From contig CAZIGW010000216.1 in NCBI GenBank assembly GCA_964538565.1, forward strand, positions 1-26,392: a stretch of DNA of 26,392 nucleotides, given 5' to 3'. The notes beneath the pieces are model-generated. The model worked only from the letters and a program-made list of their open reading frames with translations. It had not been told where the DNA came from and ran no database searches. The DNA is from CAYVBN01 sp964538565 (GTDB taxonomy: Bacteria > Pseudomonadota > Alphaproteobacteria > Rhizobiales > Xanthobacteraceae). The position numbers were made by a program, and so were the translations under genes. Numbering within the stretch: the first letter of the stretch is position 1; every line of letters begins with the position of its first letter. This document shows positions 15,174 through 21,992 of this stretch, in pieces.

Positions 15174-16223
15174 ATGTTGAACCGGAGCGGGCCGCGCGCA
15201 GCGGCCGTGGCGCTGTCGATTCTCGCCGGCTGGGTATGCCCAGCCTCAGGTCCGGCGGCGGCGGACACGCCCAATTGCACGACCATGCGCAAGATCAACG
15301 TCGGCGTCTCGGTCGCGCCGCCGAACGTCGTGCATACCTCGCCCTACGTCGCCAAGGCGCTCGGCTACTTCCAGAAGCGCTGCATCGACGCCACCATGGT
15401 CCAGTTCGAGGGCGGACAGTCGGCGACCGCGACCGCGGCCGCCGCCAAGGGATCGGCGATCGTCAGCGTCGGCGACGTCGCCATCGGCCGCGGGCTCAAG
15501 GTGCAGCAGATCTGGGGCCTCGCCCCGCGCATGCCGCAGGCCTACATGGTCGCCGCCGACATCAAGACCGCGGCCGATCTCAAGGGCCGCAAGCTCAGCG
15601 CGACCGGCGGCGGCGTCGGCGGGTTCAACTGGCGGATGGGACGCGAGGTGCTCAAGACCGCGCATCTCGACGTCGGCGACGCCCAGTTCATCGCCTCGGC
15701 GACGGCCGGCCGCCTGCCGGGGCTGGTCGCGGGCCAGATCGACGCGGTCGCGCTGCACCCCGAAGACGTCTATCTCGCCAACAAGCAGAACCCGGGACTT
15801 CATCCCCTGGTTCAGCTCTCGGAGCTGATGCCCAACTACATGTTCAACGCCTACGGCGCGTCGACCGACTGGATCGCCCACGACCGTCCGCTTCTGCGCG
15901 ACACCATCACGGCCATGATCGAGGCCAATCGCACCATGTACCGCGACAAGGCCAGGGTGGTGCCGATCATCATGGAGGCGACCCGCAAGCCGCGCGAAGC
16001 CGTCGAATACGCGATCGACATCCTGACCAAGCACTGCGTCTGGTCCGTCAACGAAGGTTTCGATCCCAAGCGGACGGAGTGGACGATCGAGAACAGCGTC
16101 GCCAACGGCGACATCGAGCCGTCGAAGAAGCCCACGGTCGACCAGGTGATCAACCTGGCGCTCGCCAAGGAGGCGGTCGAAGCCGCCGGCGGGCGCGTCA
16201 CCATCGGCAACTGCAAGGACTAG
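15174..16223 (+). CDS. ABC transporter substrate-binding protein, NMT1/SsuA-like (copy 1)
   Basis: A 349-residue periplasmic binding protein. GGAGGAG stands seven bases before ATG at 15174. A Sec signal peptide covers about residues 1-30, with an Ala-rich cleavage region and no lipobox. The mature part begins MRKINVGVSVAPPNVV and follows the NMT1/THI5-SsuA pattern: SPYVAKALGYF (helix after strand 1), FEGGQSAT, VGDVAIGRG, AADLKGRKLSATGGGVGG and the hinge segment GLVAGQIDAVALHPED. Cys35, Cys70, Cys288 and Cys347 are also present in copy 2. It is about 70 percent identical by eye to the next gene, with the same length. The ligand is unknown. The many aromatic and acidic residues do not match the classical nitrate, taurine or thiamine-precursor sets in an obvious way. 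Confidence 0.93.
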   Translation: MLNRSGPRAAAVALSILAGWVCPASGPAAADTPNCTTMRKINVGVSVAPPNVVHTSPYVAKALGYFQKRCIDATMVQFEGGQSATATAAAAKGSAIVSVGDVAIGRGLKVQQIWGLAPRMPQAYMVAADIKTAADLKGRKLSATGGGVGGFNWRMGREVLKTAHLDVGDAQFIASATAGRLPGLVAGQIDAVALHPEDVYLANKQNPGLHPLVQLSELMPNYMFNAYGASTDWIAHDRPLLRDTITAMIEANRTMYRDKARVVPIIMEATRKPREAVEYAIDILTKHCVWSVNEGFDPKRTEWTIENSVANGDIEPSKKPTVDQVINLALAKEAVEAAGGRVTIGNCKD

Positions 16224-16232
16224 GAGACCGCC

Positions 16233-17282
16233 ATGACACCTCCCGGAGCGAAGTCACTGCGTGGTCCGCTGCTGGCCGCATCCTGTGCATTCCTGCTTGT
16301 CGCCGGCCTCAATCCGGCAGCGGCCGCCGACTGCAAGAACGGCCTGCGCAAGATCAACATCGGGGTGTCGGTGACGCCGCCGAACGTCGTGCACACGACG
16401 CCGTTCGTCGCCAAGGAGCTCGGTTTCTTCGCCAAGCACTGCATCGACGCCACCATCATCCAGTTCGAGGGCGGCGGCTCGCCGGCCGCCAAGGCGGCGA
16501 TCGCCCAGGGCACGGCGATCGCCAACCTCAGCGACATCGCGGTCGGCCGCGGGATGAAGGCGCAGCAGTTCTGGGGCTTCGCTCCGAGGCTGCCGCAGGT
16601 CTACGCGGTCGCCGGCGACATCAAGACCGCGGCCGATCTCAAGGGGCGCAAGCTCAGCGCCTCGGGCGGCGGCGTCGGCGGCTTCCAGTGGCGCATGGGA
16701 CGCGAAGTCCTGCGCACCGCCAATCTCAAGGTCGAGGACGTCCAGTTCATTTCCCAGGGCACCGCCGGGCGCCTGCCCGGACTGGTCGCCGGCCAGGTCG
16801 ACGGGGTGGCGCTCCATCCCGAGGACATTCACCTCGCGATGGAAAAGAACCCCAAGCTGCACTCGCTGATCGACCTGTCGAAGCTGCTGCCGAACTTCGT
16901 CTACAACGTCTATGGCGCCTCGAGCGACTGGATCGCGCGTGACCGCGAACTGCTGCGCGACGCCGCGGCCGCCATGATCGAGGCCAACCGCGCGATCTAT
17001 CGCGACAAGGCGAAGGTCGTGCCGATCATGACGGCGGCCAGCAAGAAGCCAAAGGAAGCCGTCGAGTTCGCCTGGGACGTGCTGACACGGAACTGCATCT
17101 GGTCGGTCAACGACGGCTTCGATCCGAAGCGCACGCAGTGGACGATCGATTACGACGTCGCGGTCGGCGACCTCGACGAGGCGCACAAGCCGACCTACGA
17201 GCAGGTCGTCAACACCGGACTCGCCAAGGAGGCGGTCGAGGCCGCCGGCGGGCGCGTCACGATCGGCGCCTGCAAGGACTGA
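16233..17282 (+). CDS. ABC transporter substrate-binding protein, NMT1/SsuA-like (copy 2)
   Basis: A tandem paralogue of the preceding gene, also 349 residues, starting nine bases after its stop (AGGAGA ribosome binding site inside the gap). The signal peptide covers about 1-32 (LLVAGLNPAAAA) and Cys34, Cys70, Cys288 and Cys347 align with copy 1. Shared core segments include IGVSVTPPNVVHT, AADLKGRKLSASGGGVGGF, GRLPGLVAGQVDGVALHPEDIH and the C-terminal AKEAVEAAGGRVTIG. Differences concentrate in the middle (QFWGFAPRLPQVYAVAGD against QIWGLAPRMPQAYMVAAD) and around residues 205-235. Most likely it binds a related but different ligand and feeds the same permease. A gene-dosage duplicate is the alternative. 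Confidence 0.93.
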   Translation: MTPPGAKSLRGPLLAASCAFLLVAGLNPAAAADCKNGLRKINIGVSVTPPNVVHTTPFVAKELGFFAKHCIDATIIQFEGGGSPAAKAAIAQGTAIANLSDIAVGRGMKAQQFWGFAPRLPQVYAVAGDIKTAADLKGRKLSASGGGVGGFQWRMGREVLRTANLKVEDVQFISQGTAGRLPGLVAGQVDGVALHPEDIHLAMEKNPKLHSLIDLSKLLPNFVYNVYGASSDWIARDRELLRDAAAAMIEANRAIYRDKAKVVPIMTAASKKPKEAVEFAWDVLTRNCIWSVNDGFDPKRTQWTIDYDVAVGDLDEAHKPTYEQVVNTGLAKEAVEAAGGRVTIGACKD

Positions 17283-17335
17283 GGAAGACAGTCCAGCGCA
17301 AACAAACAAATAGAACGACAAACAGGCTGACGGAA

Positions 17336-18637
17336 ATGAACATGAACATGGCGTTGCCGGCGGGGGCGTTTTCCTGGGAACAGGTGCGCAACCGCCTCGA
17401 TCAGAACGGCCCTTTCAGCAACATGTACGACACGCCGCTCTATCGCGACGCCGTCTACGACCAGTTCTCCAAGAGCGAGTACGCCCGCCGCTACGCGGCC
17501 CTGCGCGAAAAGATGCGCGAGCACAAGCTCGACTGCGTGATCGTGCCGGGCGGCCCGAGCCACTGGAGCTTCGGCGGCGGCATGACCTGGCTCACCGGAC
17601 ACTGGGAGTGGCATGCGCTCGCCTGCTACGTCCTGGTGCCGCGCGAGGACGAGCCGACCCTCATCTATTCGATGGGCGGCACCCATGCCGAAGCGGTGCG
17701 CCGCCAGGTCGCCCCGGCGCTCTCCGACGTGCGCCAGAGCCGCGGCGGACGCTACGCCGAGGTGATGGTCGAGCGCATCCGCGAGATCGGACTCGAGCGC
17801 GGCCGCATCGGCCTCGTCGAGATCGATCCGCGCCACAAGGACTACATGCCGGTCAACCAGTACAACGACCTGCGCGCTGGCCTGCCGGAAGCGGAGATCG
17901 TCTTCACCCGCAGCTTCATCCACGAGCTGCTGGTGATCAAGAGCGAGGAGGAGCTCGCCTGCGTGCGCAAGGCGGGCGTGCTCTGCCAGCGCGCCATGGA
18001 GGCGATGGTGGCGACCGCCAGGCCCGGCGCCACCGAGGTCGACCTGCGCGGCGCCGCCGGCGCCGCCATCCTGCAGGGCGGCGGCGACATCGACTTCCTG
18101 ATCATCGGCTCGACCCCGATGGAGAACCCGGCGCTGTTCTTCGGCAATCCACGGCCTTCGCAGCGCAAGCTCGCCAAGGGCGACATCATCATCATGGAGC
18201 TCGCGGCCGGCTACAACGGCTATACGGCGCAGATCGGCTCGCCGATCTGCATCGGCCCGCCGACCGAGATGGTGGCGAAGTTCTGGAACGAGATCACCCT
18301 GCCGGGCTACCGGCGCATCCTCGCCGAGATCCGGCCCGGCAACGCCATCGACAACGTGCGCATCGCCGCCCAGTTCTTCCGGCAGAAGGGCGTGCAGTCG
18401 CGGCCGACGCAGATCCACGGCATCGACATCGTCACCGCCACCCCGCACGTCTTCGCCGAGCGCACCGAGGCGCGCGACGCCGACAAGGTGTTCAGGCCCG
18501 GGATGGTGACGATGGCCGAGCCCAATCCGATTACCGCCGACGGGCTGTTCGGCATCTTTCTCGGCCACACGTACATCGTCACCGACGACGGCCACGAGTG
18601 CGTGGACGCGTTTCCGCTGGAAATCGCGGTGGCTTGA
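17336..18637 (+). CDS. M24-fold protein with degenerate metal site (copy 1), creatinase/ectoine-hydrolase-like
   Basis: A 433-residue protein with a creatinase-type N-terminal domain (about 45-200, including DCVIVPGGPSHWSFGGG) and an M24 'pita-bread' domain (about 205-425). ATG codons at 17336, 17342 and 17348 are all possible starts. The five usual metal ligands, D-x10-D, H, E and E, align with Glu288, Gln299, His361, Glu395 and Gly410, so only His and one Glu remain unchanged. The substrate His of peptidases, before the first Asp, is also missing (FFGNPRP). A two-metal Xaa-Pro peptidase is therefore unlikely. Metal-poor M24 relatives such as creatinase hydrolyse small non-peptide amides or amidines, and ectoine hydrolases share the fold. 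Lying 53 bases behind the binding proteins, it probably acts on the imported compound. Confidence 0.88.
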   Translation: MNMNMALPAGAFSWEQVRNRLDQNGPFSNMYDTPLYRDAVYDQFSKSEYARRYAALREKMREHKLDCVIVPGGPSHWSFGGGMTWLTGHWEWHALACYVLVPREDEPTLIYSMGGTHAEAVRRQVAPALSDVRQSRGGRYAEVMVERIREIGLERGRIGLVEIDPRHKDYMPVNQYNDLRAGLPEAEIVFTRSFIHELLVIKSEEELACVRKAGVLCQRAMEAMVATARPGATEVDLRGAAGAAILQGGGDIDFLIIGSTPMENPALFFGNPRPSQRKLAKGDIIIMELAAGYNGYTAQIGSPICIGPPTEMVAKFWNEITLPGYRRILAEIRPGNAIDNVRIAAQFFRQKGVQSRPTQIHGIDIVTATPHVFAERTEARDADKVFRPGMVTMAEPNPITADGLFGIFLGHTYIVTDDGHECVDAFPLEIAVA

Positions 18638-18698
18638 CCAGCGAGATTCGGTTTCCTGCAATCGGTCACGCGGCCTCTTGCCTGGTCGCCTGTCTCGC

Positions 18699-18772
18699 GC
18701 CCCCTCACCGCTTTCTTCGTTTCGCTCAGATTTCCACCGCTCCCCCGTCGGGGAGAGGTGGAGATCTGAACC
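18699..18772 (+). repeat. REP-like palindromic element, left copy
   Basis: The element begins CCCCTCACC and ends in a strong hairpin. The outer arms are CAGATTTCCACC (18727-18738) and GGTGGAGATCTG (18757-18768), with one T-G mismatch. The inner arms are CTCCCC (18740-18745) and GGGGAG (18750-18755) around a four-base loop. The CCCTCACC ... CTCCCC ... GGGGAGAGGTG pattern is a familiar intergenic repeat in Rhizobiales genomes. In RNA it would form a long stem that could stop RNA decay or attenuate transcription after the first M24 gene. Confidence 0.65.
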
Positions 18773-18818
18773 GCCGAGCATTCGCGACCCGGTTGCGAGA
18801 GGCGAGTCTGCAACGCTG

Positions 18819-18886
18819 AACCCTCTTCACCTCTCCCCGTTCGGAGAAGTCGGCGCGATGCCCGGCAGTGTGCCGGGTGAGGAGCG
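18819..18886 (-). repeat. REP-like palindromic element, right copy (inverted)
   Basis: Its reverse complement reads CCTCACCCGGCAC, then a spacer, then ACTTCTCCGAACGGGGAGA and GGTGAAGAGGG, the same layout as the left copy. It also contains its own small hairpin, CCCGGCA (18861-18867) with TGCCGGG (18871-18877). The two copies are separated by about 46 bases and face each other, so the pair itself could form a larger inverted structure. Sequence identity between copies is limited outside the CTCCCC/GGGGAGAGGTG core. Confidence 0.55.
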
Positions 18887-19044
18887 GAAACGTCCGACTT
18901 GTCATGTGCTCCGCGCGGAGCAGGCTCGGCTGTCGCACGCTGCAGTCAGTCGGCCATGATCTGGAACACCGGGACCGCGCCCGTTATCCTTTCCGCTGGC
19001 TCGTGGATGCGGACGTGGCAATCCATGCAAGAGGGGACCGACCG

Positions 19045-20343
19045 ATGAACGAGATGAAGCCACCGCGGAAATTTCTGCCGTGGGAGGAACTGCGTCACCG
19101 GCTCGACGAGGGGCCGCTGTTCAACACCATGCGCGGCACGCCCTACTATCGTGACGCCGTCTACGAGCAGTTCTCGCAGCAGGAATACGCCCGCCGCTAC
19201 GCCGCGCTGCGCGGCAAGATGCGCGCGGACAGGCTCGACTGCGTGATCGTGCCGGGCGGCCCGAGCCACTGGAGCTTCGGCGGCGGCATGCTGTGGCTGA
19301 CCGGCCATTGGGAATGGCATGCGCTCGCCTGCTACGTGGTCGTCCCGCTCGAAGGCGAGCCGACGCTCATCTATTCGATGGGCGGCACGCACGCCGAAGC
19401 CGTGCGGCGCGAGACGGCGGCCGCGCTCTCCGACGTGCGCGGCAGCCGCGGCGGACGCTACGGCGAGATGATGGCCGAGCGCATCCGCGAGCTCGGGCTC
19501 GAGCGCGGCCGCATCGGCCTCCTCGAGATCGATCCGCGCCACAAGGACTATCTGCCGGTCAACCAGTTCAACACCTTGCGCGAGGCGCTGCCCGAGGCCG
19601 AATTCGTCTTCACCCGCGGATGGATGCACGAGCTGCTCTCGGTGCACAGCGCCGAGGAGCTCGACTGCATCCGTCAGGCCGGCAGGCTGTGCCAAAACGC
19701 CATGGAGGCGATCGCCGCGCGCGCGCGTCCCGGCGTCACCGAATACGAGCTGCGGGCCGCCGCCGGCGCCGCCATTCTGGAAGGCGGCGGCGACATCGAC
19801 TTCCTCATCATCGGCACCACTCCGATGGCCGACCCGGCCATGGTATTCGGCAATCCGCGCCCCTCGGGCCGCCGGCTTGCCAAGGGCGACATCATCAACA
19901 TGGAGCTCGCCGCCGGCTATCGCGGCTATTCCGCGCAGATCGGCTCGCCGATCTGCCTCGGCCCGCCGACCGACATGGTGCGCCGGTTCTGGGACGAGAT
20001 CGCGCTGCCGGGCTTCGAGCGCATGGTGGCGGAGATCAAGCCGGGCAACCCGGTCGAGAGCATCCGCACGGCCGGACGCTTCTTCCGCGAGAAGGGCGTG
20101 CAGTCGCGTCCGATCCATGCCCACGGGATCGACTTCGTCAGCGACGGCCCGCACGTCTTCACCGATCGCGTCGACGCCGAACCCTTCGAGCGCGCGTTCC
20201 GGCCCGGCATGGTGTTCATGGCCGAGCCCAATCCGATCACCGCCGACGGCACGTTCGGGATCTTTCTTGGCCATACCTTCATCGTGACGCCGGACGGGCA
20301 CGAATGCGTCGACCGCTTTCCCTGGGAACTGGTGGTCGTCTGA
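19045..20343 (+). CDS. M24-fold protein with degenerate metal site (copy 2)
   Basis: A 432-residue paralogue of the gene at 17336, roughly 70 percent identical by eye and aligned almost without gaps. GAGGGG lies eight bases before ATG at 19045. The frame continues upstream to 18868 but through REP-like DNA. The same ligand replacements occur: Glu287, Gln298, His360, Glu394 and Gly in place of the final Glu (segments MELAAGYRGYSAQIGSP, HAHGIDF, MAEPNPITADG, GIFLGHTFIV). Since both copies keep these exact residues while varying elsewhere, the altered site looks selected and not decayed. Copy-specific changes include SDGPHVF against TATPHVF after the histidine and a different N-terminal 20 residues. 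Copies 1 and 2 may form a heteromer or handle two related substrates; neither can be decided from sequence. Confidence 0.88.
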   Translation: MNEMKPPRKFLPWEELRHRLDEGPLFNTMRGTPYYRDAVYEQFSQQEYARRYAALRGKMRADRLDCVIVPGGPSHWSFGGGMLWLTGHWEWHALACYVVVPLEGEPTLIYSMGGTHAEAVRRETAAALSDVRGSRGGRYGEMMAERIRELGLERGRIGLLEIDPRHKDYLPVNQFNTLREALPEAEFVFTRGWMHELLSVHSAEELDCIRQAGRLCQNAMEAIAARARPGVTEYELRAAAGAAILEGGGDIDFLIIGTTPMADPAMVFGNPRPSGRRLAKGDIINMELAAGYRGYSAQIGSPICLGPPTDMVRRFWDEIALPGFERMVAEIKPGNPVESIRTAGRFFREKGVQSRPIHAHGIDFVSDGPHVFTDRVDAEPFERAFRPGMVFMAEPNPITADGTFGIFLGHTFIVTPDGHECVDRFPWELVVV

Positions 20344-20363
20344 GGCCTGCGACACCCTGACTC

Positions 20364-20387
20364 GGCCGCCCCGCGGGGCCTGATTTC
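20364..20387 (+). terminator. Possible weak terminator after M24 copy 2
   Basis: A perfect 12-base palindrome GCCCCGCGGGGC (20368-20379), flanked by GGCC on the left and C on the right, is followed by TGATTTCT. It lies about 25 bases past the stop of the second M24 gene. The palindrome leaves little room for a loop, so the hairpin is uncertain. Position and the following T-rich bases are the main support. Confidence 0.25.
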
Positions 20388-20415
20388 TCAAGGATTTTCC
20401 GGGGCATGCGCCGCC

Positions 20416-20457
20416 TTGACCACGATCAAGGCTGCCATGCGGTCCGATCGCCATAAT
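20416..20457 (+). promoter_or_regulatory. FNR/FixK-type box and promoter of hemA
   Basis: TTGAC-CACG-ATCAA (20416-20429) matches the FNR-family consensus TTGAT-N4-ATCAA at nine of ten positions. A -10-like CATAAT lies at 20452-20457. Counting from it, the predicted start is near 20464, which puts the box centre at -41.5, the standard position for class II activation by FNR/FixK proteins. No good -35 is present, as expected for an activator-dependent promoter. It would switch on hemA at low oxygen. FNR-family control of hemA is documented in other alphaproteobacteria. Confidence 0.7.
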
Positions 20458-20536
20458 CGCCTCGACAAACGGACTGGAAGCCTTCTAATTAGACTCTATG
20501 ATCGACGCGGGCGGCGTCGCGGGAGAAGTCAATCTC

Positions 20537-21766
20537 ATGGACTATGGTGCGTTTTTCGCAGACGCCCTGAACCGGCTGCGCGAGGAGCGGCGTTACCGGG
20601 TTTTCGCCGACCTGGAGCGCATTGCGGGCCGTTTTCCCCACGCGGTCTGGCATTCTCCCGACGGACCGCGCGACGTCGTCGTCTGGTGCTCCAACGACTA
20701 TCTCGGCATGGGCCAGCACCCCAAGGTGATCGGCGCCATGGTGGAGACCGCGACCCGCATGGGAACGGGCGCCGGCGGCACCCGCAACATCGCCGGCACC
20801 AATCACCCCCTGGTCGATCTCGAGCACGAGCTCGCCGACCTGCACGGGAAGGAGGCGGCACTCGTCTTCACGTCGGGCTACGTCTCGAACGAGACCGGCA
20901 TCTCGACCATCGCCCGGCTCGTCCCCAACTGCCTGATCCTGTCCGACGCCCTCAACCACAACTCCATGATCGAGGGCATCCGCCAGTCGACCTGCGAGAA
21001 GCGGATCTTCCGCCACAACGACATGGCGCACCTCGAAGAGCTGCTCCGCGCCGCGGGCCCTGACCGGCCCAAGCTCGTCGTGTTCGAGAGCCTCTATTCG
21101 ATGGACGGCGACGTGGCGCCGGTCGCGCGCATCTGCGACCTCGCCGAGCGCTACGGCGCGATGACCTATTGCGACGAGGTGCACGCGGTCGGCATGTATG
21201 GCCCGCGTGGCGGCGGCATCACCGAGCGCGACGGCGTCGCAGCCCGCGTCGACGTGATCGAGGGCACGCTTGCCAAGGCGTTCGGCTGCCTCGGCGGCTA
21301 CATCAGCGGCAGCGCCCGGCTGATCGACGCGGTGCGTTCGTACGCGCCGGGCTTCATCTTCACGACCGCCCTGCCGCCGGCCGTCTGCGCCGCCGCGACG
21401 GCCGCGATCCGCCATCTCAAGACATCGAGCTGGGAGCGCGAGCGCCACCAGGAACGCGCCGGCCGCGTGAAGGCGGTGCTCGCCGCGGCCGGACTTCCGG
21501 TGATGCCGAGCCAGACCCACATCGTCCCGGTGCTCGTCGGCGATCCGGAAAAGTGCAAGAAGGCGAGCGATCTCCTGCTCGAGGAGCACGGAATCTACAT
21601 CCAGCCGATCAACTATCCGACCGTGCCGAAGGGCAAGGAGCGGCTGCGCATCACGCCCTCGCCGTTCCACGACGACGCGCTGATCGACGGCCTCGCCGAA
21701 GCCTTGGTCGACGTCTGGGAGCGGCTCGGTCTCTCGCTCGGGAAGCACCCGCTCGCGGCCGAGTGA
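20537..21766 (+). CDS. hemA: 5-aminolevulinate synthase
   Basis: A 409-residue PLP enzyme that condenses glycine with succinyl-CoA to 5-aminolevulinate, the first step of heme synthesis by the C4 route. ATG at 20537 follows GGGAGA at suitable spacing and gives the typical N-terminus MDYGAFFADALNRLREERRYRVF. An upstream ATG at 20498 adds 13 unlikely residues. The PLP lysine is Lys247 in GTLAKAFG, preceded by CDEVHAVGMYG; WCSNDYLGMGQHP, GTGAGGTRNIAGTNHPLVDLE and the C-terminal PINYPTVPKGKERLRITPSP are diagnostic of ALAS over other alpha-oxoamine synthases. It has its own FNR-type promoter and converges on ccoGHIS, whose oxidase needs heme. Confidence 0.97.
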   Translation: MDYGAFFADALNRLREERRYRVFADLERIAGRFPHAVWHSPDGPRDVVVWCSNDYLGMGQHPKVIGAMVETATRMGTGAGGTRNIAGTNHPLVDLEHELADLHGKEAALVFTSGYVSNETGISTIARLVPNCLILSDALNHNSMIEGIRQSTCEKRIFRHNDMAHLEELLRAAGPDRPKLVVFESLYSMDGDVAPVARICDLAERYGAMTYCDEVHAVGMYGPRGGGITERDGVAARVDVIEGTLAKAFGCLGGYISGSARLIDAVRSYAPGFIFTTALPPAVCAAATAAIRHLKTSSWERERHQERAGRVKAVLAAAGLPVMPSQTHIVPVLVGDPEKCKKASDLLLEEHGIYIQPINYPTVPKGKERLRITPSPFHDDALIDGLAEALVDVWERLGLSLGKHPLAAE

Positions 21767-21800
21767 GTCACCTCGCCGCGCAGGCCTGACGCGACTTCCG

Positions 21801-21992
21801 CTATTTCCGCTTGCTTCCCGCGCCTTCGGCGCGTCCGTTTGCCGACGAGGGCTGGTCCTCGTCCGCGATGGCGCGCCAGGCCGCGCCGTCGAGGTCTTCG
21901 TATTGTCCGCTCTTGAGCGACCAGACGAACCCGGCGCGGCCGATGAGGCCGAGCGCCAGGGCCATCGGGACGAGAAAGATCAGGACCTCCAT
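21801..21992 (-). CDS. ccoS: cbb3-type oxidase assembly protein CcoS
   Basis: A 63-residue protein with one N-terminal membrane segment (MEVLIFLVPMALALGLIGRAGFVW) and the family signature SLKSGQYEDLDGAAWRA following it. The polar tail (about residues 45-63) is variable in this family. ATG at 21990-21992 lies inside the end of ccoI, a 13-base overlap, with AAGGA as ribosome binding site, so translation is probably coupled. CcoS is needed for cofactor insertion into cbb3 oxidase. It is the last gene of the leftward ccoGHIS set, and 34 bases separate its stop from that of hemA. Confidence 0.93.
   Translation of the reverse strand: MEVLIFLVPMALALGLIGRAGFVWSLKSGQYEDLDGAAWRAIADEDQPSSANGRAEGAGSKRK

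Larger units (their letters stand above)
18638..19044. other. 407-base spacer between the two M24 genes
   Basis: This gap interrupts an otherwise tight operon. It holds an inverted pair of REP-like palindromic elements (18699-18772 and 18819-18886, listed separately) and, at its right end, the ribosome binding site GAGGGG (19031-19036) of copy 2. Frames here are short and not protein-like. Transcription of copy 2 either continues through the repeats or starts from an unrecognised promoter at about 18890-19020, where I see no clear -35/-10 pair. Confidence 0.6.

Noticed and set aside
14480..16942. An 820-codon open frame overlapping the permease and binding-protein genes
   Set aside because: The translation is an Arg-rich frame-shifted shadow of three well-recognised genes, with no motif of its own.
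17336..20343. Calling the M24 genes Xaa-Pro aminopeptidases (pepP) or ectoine hydrolases (doeA)
   Set aside because: Metal ligands needed for pepP are missing, and the partner genes of ectoine breakdown (deacetylase doeB and others) are not in the window. A precise name would be a guess.
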